The translations under genes were made by a program, and so were the position numbers. The notes beneath the pieces are model-generated. The model saw nothing but the letters and a program-made list of their open reading frames with translations, had not been told where the DNA came from and searched no databases. Source: Flavobacteriaceae bacterium (GTDB lineage Bacteria > Bacteroidota > Bacteroidia > Flavobacteriales > Flavobacteriaceae). From it: 10,593 nucleotides of DNA. This document shows, in pieces, positions 6,378 to 10,593 of this stretch. The stretch covers positions 1 to 10,593 of the forward strand of contig JALWYP010000497.1 of the NCBI GenBank assembly GCA_026992695.1. The letters run 5' to 3'. Numbering within the stretch: position 1 is the first letter of the stretch; each line of letters opens with the position of its first letter.

Positions 6378-7640
6378 ATGAAACGTCTTAAATTTCAATT
6401 TTTAACTCTCATTGTTTTACTTATAACGCTATTTGCTTCTTGCGAAAAAGATATGGTTATTCTTACCGGATTACTTCCTACTTACACAATTGAAGATGTA
6501 ACGGTGCAAGGACAAAATCTTAAAAAAATAACAGGAAGTATTAACGAGTCTATTACTTTAAGCAATAGCAATTCCTATTTGTTAAGCGGAATTGTATTTG
6601 TAGAGGATACACTAACCATAGAACCCGGAACGATTATTTATGCAGAAACAAGCCCCTTAACAGCTTTGGTAATAAACCGTAAGGCAAGATTAGAAGCAAT
6701 CGGAACAGCAACAGCTCCTATTGTTTTTACTTCGGTAAACGAAATTCAAGGAAATGGACAAAGCGGCGATTGGGGAGGCATTCATATTAACGGTCAAGCA
6801 TCTTTAAATACAAGAAGTACAGCTCTGGTAGATATTATTGGTAAGTACGGAAGAACCGATAACTTAGTAAACGACGAAGATAATTCCGGTGTAATGAAAT
6901 ACCTTCGAGTAGAGTTTGCAGGCAAAGATGTAAATGGTTCTGCAGGAGCCTTCAATTTAAACGCGGTAGGAAGCGAAACTCAAATTGAATATCTACAAAC
7001 CTATAAATCTAGCGGACAAGGAATACGTTTTAGAGGAGGTAAAGCCCGTTTAAAATATGCTTTAGCAACACAAACCATTGGTAAAGGATATCGTTGGGAT
7101 GCCGGCTGGCGTGGATATGGTCAATTTTGGATAGTAAACTATACCCAAGCCGTTCAAGACACCTTAATTGCTATTGAAGGACGAAGCGGTGCACCTAACG
7201 ACCCGCCCGTTTCGGCTCCCATACTCTCTAATATTACTATTGTAGGAATGGGAAACACCGGTGCAGATCCGCAAGTAAGAGGTATTCGGTTTAGAGATTC
7301 TACCTTGGGAAAGGTGTATAACTCCATTATCACTCAATGCCGCCGTGCAGTAAGAGCAGATTATTCGCAGTCTACTATTGATGCAGGAACCTTAGTTTTT
7401 GCCAATAATAATTTATTTTACAATCAACCCGATTATTATGTAGGTGCTTCAGGCGACACTTCAGTTTTTGGATTGCCACAATACAATAACACTACAAATG
7501 TGGTTTCCATGAATGGCTATATTGGAACTGATACAGGAGGAACTTTTTCTGTACAAACTATCGATAGTTGGTTTAATACGATAAATTATAAAGGGGCAGT
7601 TCCTTCGGGAAACAATTGGACACAGGGCTGGACGAGGTAA
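6378..7640 (+). CDS. Right-handed parallel beta-helix lipoprotein
   Basis: The protein is 420 residues from the ATG at 6378. A longer frame from a TTG at 6303 would overlap the ABC gene and bury the signal peptide, so I rejected it. The signal peptide is MKRLKFQF plus a Leu/Ile core, ending in LFASC with Cys22. The following E-K-D is compatible with surface export. From about residue 50 the protein shows the Bacteroidota pattern L-x-G-x-V-x-V-x-(D/G)-T-L-x-I-x-P-G-T, then APIVFTS, GDWGGI and many short Gly/Asn turns, which indicates a beta-helix. No C-terminal type IX sorting domain is seen, so lipid anchoring is the likely attachment. Such proteins bind or process polysaccharides or act as adhesins, and no catalytic residues can be assigned. 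It is the last gene of the four-gene set, 11 bases after the ABC gene. Confidence 0.8.
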   Translation: MKRLKFQFLTLIVLLITLFASCEKDMVILTGLLPTYTIEDVTVQGQNLKKITGSINESITLSNSNSYLLSGIVFVEDTLTIEPGTIIYAETSPLTALVINRKARLEAIGTATAPIVFTSVNEIQGNGQSGDWGGIHINGQASLNTRSTALVDIIGKYGRTDNLVNDEDNSGVMKYLRVEFAGKDVNGSAGAFNLNAVGSETQIEYLQTYKSSGQGIRFRGGKARLKYALATQTIGKGYRWDAGWRGYGQFWIVNYTQAVQDTLIAIEGRSGAPNDPPVSAPILSNITIVGMGNTGADPQVRGIRFRDSTLGKVYNSIITQCRRAVRADYSQSTIDAGTLVFANNNLFYNQPDYYVGASGDTSVFGLPQYNNTTNVVSMNGYIGTDTGGTFSVQTIDSWFNTINYKGAVPSGNNWTQGWTR

Positions 7641-7692
7641 TTTAACAGGTTTTGTTATAAATTCCTTACAACCAGATAAAAAAGTAATTATT

Positions 7693-8088
7693 TCAAATAC
7701 GTTGTAGTGCAGTTTCAAATTCGGTTCTGTTTTTAGATTTTTTTAAGATCTTTTTTATCACCAAACTATCCAGTTCTACAGAGAGAACTGCGGTAAGCAT
7801 TTCTCTTTTGGTTGCATGATACTCTTTGTTTTGTAATAATTCTTCTGCAAGTTGGGCAATGCTATTAAATTGTTCTGTTGTGATGGTAACGGTTGCATTT
7901 TTTCCACCACTATACACACCCGAAGAACTGTTTTTTGCAGCTATTGGATTGTATTTTATCTCTACGGGGGTTATGGAATACGAGTTATTATTTTGATCTA
8001 AATAAAAATACATATCGGCTGGTTTGTAGTTAGTAAATTGGCATCCGGTTAGTAGTAAAGGAAGTAGTAAAAAATATATAAATTTCAT
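7693..8088 (-). CDS. Small lipoprotein of unknown function
   Basis: The 131-residue protein has a classical signal peptide and lipobox (LLTGC, Cys16). The following QFTNY has no acidic export signal, so it may stay periplasmic. A short beta-like region (DMYFYLDQNNNSYSITPVEIKY, about 25-46, read in two parts) is followed by a Gly/Ser turn SSSGVYSGG and a helical half rich in Glu and Lys. I do not recognise the family. The start lies 9 bases after the stop of the fused E1 gene on the same strand, so the two are probably cotranscribed. A link to 2-oxoacid metabolism is not obvious. It converges with the beta-helix lipoprotein gene, with 52 bases between the two stops. Confidence 0.75.
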   Translation of the reverse strand: MKFIYFLLLPLLLTGCQFTNYKPADMYFYLDQNNNSYSITPVEIKYNPIAAKNSSSGVYSGGKNATVTITTEQFNSIAQLAEELLQNKEYHATKREMLTAVLSVELDSLVIKKILKKSKNRTEFETALQRI

Positions 8089-8097
8089 AGTTGTAGA

Positions 8098-10512
8098 TTA
8101 ATACAAGGGAGGGAAATCAGTTGGATTTACTTCATTCATTATCTCATATACTTTTTCAAAAACATCCTCTACCGATGGCTTTGAAAAATAATCGCCGTCG
8201 GTTCCGTAAGCCGGACGGTGTTGTTTTGCCGTAAGGGTTTGTGGTTTGCTGTCTAGATATTGATAGGCATTTTGCTCATCTAAAACAGTTTGTAAAATAT
8301 ATGCCGAAGCTCCTCCCGGTACATCTTCGTCAATCACCAATAAGCGGTTGGTTTTGGCTACACTTTTTACAATGTCATGGTTCAAATCTAAGGGTAATAA
8401 GGTTTGAACGTCTATTATTTCAGCATTAATTCCTACTTGCAATAATTCTTTAGCAGCTTCTTCTACTATACGCAAGGTACTTCCGTAAGAAACTAAGGTT
8501 ATATCGGCTCCTTCTTTTACGGTTTCTACCACGCCAATAGGTGTTTTAATTTTGCCTAAATTAGAAGGTAATTTTTCTTTTAATCGGTATCCGTTAAGGC
8601 ATTCTACAACAAGAGCCGGTTCGTCTGTTTCTAATAGTGTATTGTAAAAACCGGCTGCTTTGGTCATATTTCTAGGTACTAAGATGTACATTCCTCTTAA
8701 TAAATGAATTAACCCACCCATAGGCGAACCGCTGTGCCAAATTCCCTCTAATCGGTGCCCGCGTGTACGCACGATAAGCGGGGCTTTTTGTTTTCCGAAG
8801 GTTCGGTATCGTACAGTAGCTAAATCATCGCTCATAATTTGAAGACAGTACAGTACGTAATCTAAATATTGTATTTCGGCAATAGGGCGTAACCCACGCA
8901 TTGCCATTCCTATTCCTTGCCCGATAATCGTCGCTTCACGTATTCCGGTATCAGATACTCTAATCTCACCAAATTTTTCTTGTAATCCTTCCAGTCCTTG
9001 ATTAACATCGCCAATTTTCCCGCTGTCTTCTCCAAATATAAGTACATTGGGGTGGGTTTTAAAAATGGCTTCAAAATTATCTCTCAGTACCAATCTAGCA
9101 TCTACTATTTCGGAATTTTCATCGTACTTTGGAAGTACTTCTTTTACAGTTATAGCTTTGTTTACAGCTTCAGAATACAAGTGTGCACTGTATTTGGGCT
9201 GAATGATTTCAAAGTAATTATGAATCCAATCTTGCAGTTGCTTTTTTGCACCCGATTCCTCAGAAGCAACATAACGTAATGCTTTACGGGCGGTTGCAAT
9301 AATATCTCTTCGTAGTGGCGATTTTTCTTGAGCCAAATCATCACTTAATTTTTTGATAAAAATCTTATTACTGCTGTTTTCTGCTAAGTTAGTAAGCAGG
9401 GTAATTGCTTCTTGTTGTTCTTTTATCTGGGGTTCTAGAAAAGCTTTCCAAGCACGTGTTTTTCCTTCGCGTACTTGTTTTTTTATGTCTTTTTCAAGTT
9501 GTACTAATTCTCCTTCGGTGGCAATTCCGGTTTCGATTATCCATTGCCTCATTTTTACGTTACAATCGTGTTCTTTTTCCCATTGTAAACGTTCGGGACT
9601 TTTATAACGTTCATGCGAACCACTGGTAGAATGTCCTTGCGGTTGGGTGAGTTCTTGCACGTGAATTAAATACGGAATGTGATTGGTGCGGGCATCGTCA
9701 CCTGCTTTTTGATATACCTCGACTAGAGCAGGGTAGTCCCAGCCTTTTACACGAATTATTTCGTATCCTTTTTGGTCTTGGGTACGTTGAAAACCGTTTA
9801 ATATTTCCGAAATATTTTCTTTGGTGGTTTGATCTTTTGCGTGAACCGATATTCCGTATTCATCATCCCAAACACTCATTACCATTGGGACTTGTAATAC
9901 ACCGGCGGCATTAATGGTTTCCCAGAATAATCCTTCACTCGTACTGGCATTTCCTATGGTTCCCCACGCTACTTCGTTTCCGTTGATAGAAAAATTGGTT
10001 TTGTTGGGAATTCCGCTAAGGTTTCTAAATACTCTTGAGGCTTGTGCAAGTCCTAAGAGTCTAGGCATTTGTCCGGCGGTGGGGGAAATGTCCGGGCTAC
10101 TGTTTTTTAATGTGGTTAGATTTTTCCAACTTCCGTCTTCATTTAAGGTATGCGTCGCAAAATGACCTCCCATTTGTCTTCCGGCACTCATTGGGTCGGC
10201 TTTAATGCTTGTGTGTGCGTACAAACCGGCGAAAAATTCTTCGATAGTAAGCTTACCAATCGCCATAAAAAAGGTTTGGTCTCGGTAATAACCACTACGC
10301 CAATCGCCGTTTTTAAATGCTTTTGCCCAAGCTAATTGTGGGACTTCTTTTCCGTCTCCAAAAATCCCGAATTTGGCTTTTCCGGTAAGCACTTCTCTAC
10401 GACCTAACAAACTACATTCTCTACTGGTAACAGCAATTTTATAATCGTTTAAAACTTCGGTTTTAAAATCTTTAAAGGAAAGCTTGTTATTGGTTTGAGA
10501 ATTTGTTTGCAT
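8098..10512 (-). CDS. Fused alpha/beta E1 component of a 2-oxoacid dehydrogenase complex
   Basis: The 804-residue cytoplasmic thiamine-diphosphate enzyme decarboxylates a 2-oxoacid (probably branched-chain or pyruvate-like) and transfers the acyl group to E2 lipoyl. E1-alpha occupies about 20-320. Its cofactor region reads GNASTSEG (187-194), with WDDEYGIS at 215-222 instead of the usual GDG and NN. The phosphorylation-loop-like segment GHSTSGSHERYKS follows at 293-305. A charged helical linker covers about 325-465. E1-beta occupies about 470-800, with GED (494-496), the catalytic Glu526 in DTGIREATIIG, a PIAEIQYLDY segment and the C-terminal transketolase domain (GADITLVSYGSTL). Most organisms encode alpha and beta separately; fused long forms are common in flavobacteria. 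No E2 or E3 gene is in the window. The ATG at 10512 follows a strong promoter. The substrate cannot be settled from sequence alone. Confidence 0.9.
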   Translation of the reverse strand: MQTNSQTNNKLSFKDFKTEVLNDYKIAVTSRECSLLGRREVLTGKAKFGIFGDGKEVPQLAWAKAFKNGDWRSGYYRDQTFFMAIGKLTIEEFFAGLYAHTSIKADPMSAGRQMGGHFATHTLNEDGSWKNLTTLKNSSPDISPTAGQMPRLLGLAQASRVFRNLSGIPNKTNFSINGNEVAWGTIGNASTSEGLFWETINAAGVLQVPMVMSVWDDEYGISVHAKDQTTKENISEILNGFQRTQDQKGYEIIRVKGWDYPALVEVYQKAGDDARTNHIPYLIHVQELTQPQGHSTSGSHERYKSPERLQWEKEHDCNVKMRQWIIETGIATEGELVQLEKDIKKQVREGKTRAWKAFLEPQIKEQQEAITLLTNLAENSSNKIFIKKLSDDLAQEKSPLRRDIIATARKALRYVASEESGAKKQLQDWIHNYFEIIQPKYSAHLYSEAVNKAITVKEVLPKYDENSEIVDARLVLRDNFEAIFKTHPNVLIFGEDSGKIGDVNQGLEGLQEKFGEIRVSDTGIREATIIGQGIGMAMRGLRPIAEIQYLDYVLYCLQIMSDDLATVRYRTFGKQKAPLIVRTRGHRLEGIWHSGSPMGGLIHLLRGMYILVPRNMTKAAGFYNTLLETDEPALVVECLNGYRLKEKLPSNLGKIKTPIGVVETVKEGADITLVSYGSTLRIVEEAAKELLQVGINAEIIDVQTLLPLDLNHDIVKSVAKTNRLLVIDEDVPGGASAYILQTVLDEQNAYQYLDSKPQTLTAKQHRPAYGTDGDYFSKPSVEDVFEKVYEIMNEVNPTDFPPLY

Positions 10513-10531
10513 AGTACCGTTTTTTACCTTG

Positions 10532-10562
10532 CAAAGGTAGTAAAAACAACCGACTTAAACAA
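10532..10562 (-). promoter_or_regulatory. Bacteroidota-type promoter for the fused E1 gene
   Basis: On the minus strand, a TTG -33 box (10562-10560) is followed after 20 bases by TACCTTTG (10539-10532), a full match to the Bacteroidota -7 consensus TAnnTTTG. Transcription should start near 10525, giving a leader of about a dozen bases before the ATG at 10512. The -7 element lies inside a small inverted repeat (TACCTT-TGC-AAGGTA, 10525-10539), which could be a regulator site or coincidence. Confidence 0.75.
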
Positions 10563-10593
10563 TACTCTTTTTTTGAAAGAACAACAGTAATTT

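Noticed and set aside
7641..7692. Possible bidirectional terminator between the convergent genes
   Set aside because: The best pairing (GGTT..GT with AC..AACC) is short and bulged and lacks an adjacent T-run; not strong enough to call.
7461..7718. Minus-strand frame of 85 codons overlapping the ends of two convergent genes
   Set aside because: It lies antisense to the conserved end of the beta-helix lipoprotein and has no signal peptide or recognisable motif.
8241..10335. Several plus-strand open frames of 60-93 codons
   Set aside because: All lie antisense inside the fused E1 gene, which is supported by family motifs along its whole length.

Overview
The window looks like a chromosomal piece from a flavobacterium (phylum Bacteroidota, probably Flavobacteriaceae). 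It is AT-rich and has almost no Shine-Dalgarno sequences. It carries several lipoproteins with relaxed Bacteroidota lipoboxes, one followed by a surface-export-like Q-K-E-E tract. One promoter is of the Bacteroidota type (TTG, 20 bases, TAnnTTTG). The E1 component is a fused alpha/beta 2-oxoacid dehydrogenase of the long form I associate with flavobacteria. The genus cannot be read from the sequence.

Left part (1-2740): bases 1-175 hold no convincing gene, only AT-rich upstream sequence with a possible regulatory motif. A 606-residue lipoprotein follows, with two Cys-bounded repeats and then three lipocalin-like repeats. Downstream is a 157-residue lipoprotein with a single copy of the same lipocalin-like repeat. 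The 206 bases between them contain a strongly foldable, RNA-like element (2054-2144). A clear intrinsic terminator (2703-2739) closes this unit.

Middle part (2751-7640): four tightly packed plus-strand genes look like one operon. They encode a predicted outer-membrane beta-barrel (DUF2490-like), a two-domain P-loop protein distantly like DUF1611, an exporter-type ABC half-transporter that overlaps the P-loop gene by 4 bases, and a right-handed beta-helix lipoprotein. The products span cytoplasm, inner membrane, outer membrane and probably the cell surface. This suggests an envelope export or surface-assembly system, but the substrate is unknown. The ABC nucleotide-binding domain has lost nearly every conserved catalytic element except the Walker A lysine and the catalytic glutamate, which is the most unusual feature in the window.

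Right part (7693-10593): a convergent minus-strand unit starts at a near-consensus promoter (10532-10562). It encodes the fused alpha/beta E1 and, 9 bases downstream, a small lipoprotein of unknown function. No tRNA, rRNA, CRISPR array, insertion sequence or phage gene was seen.
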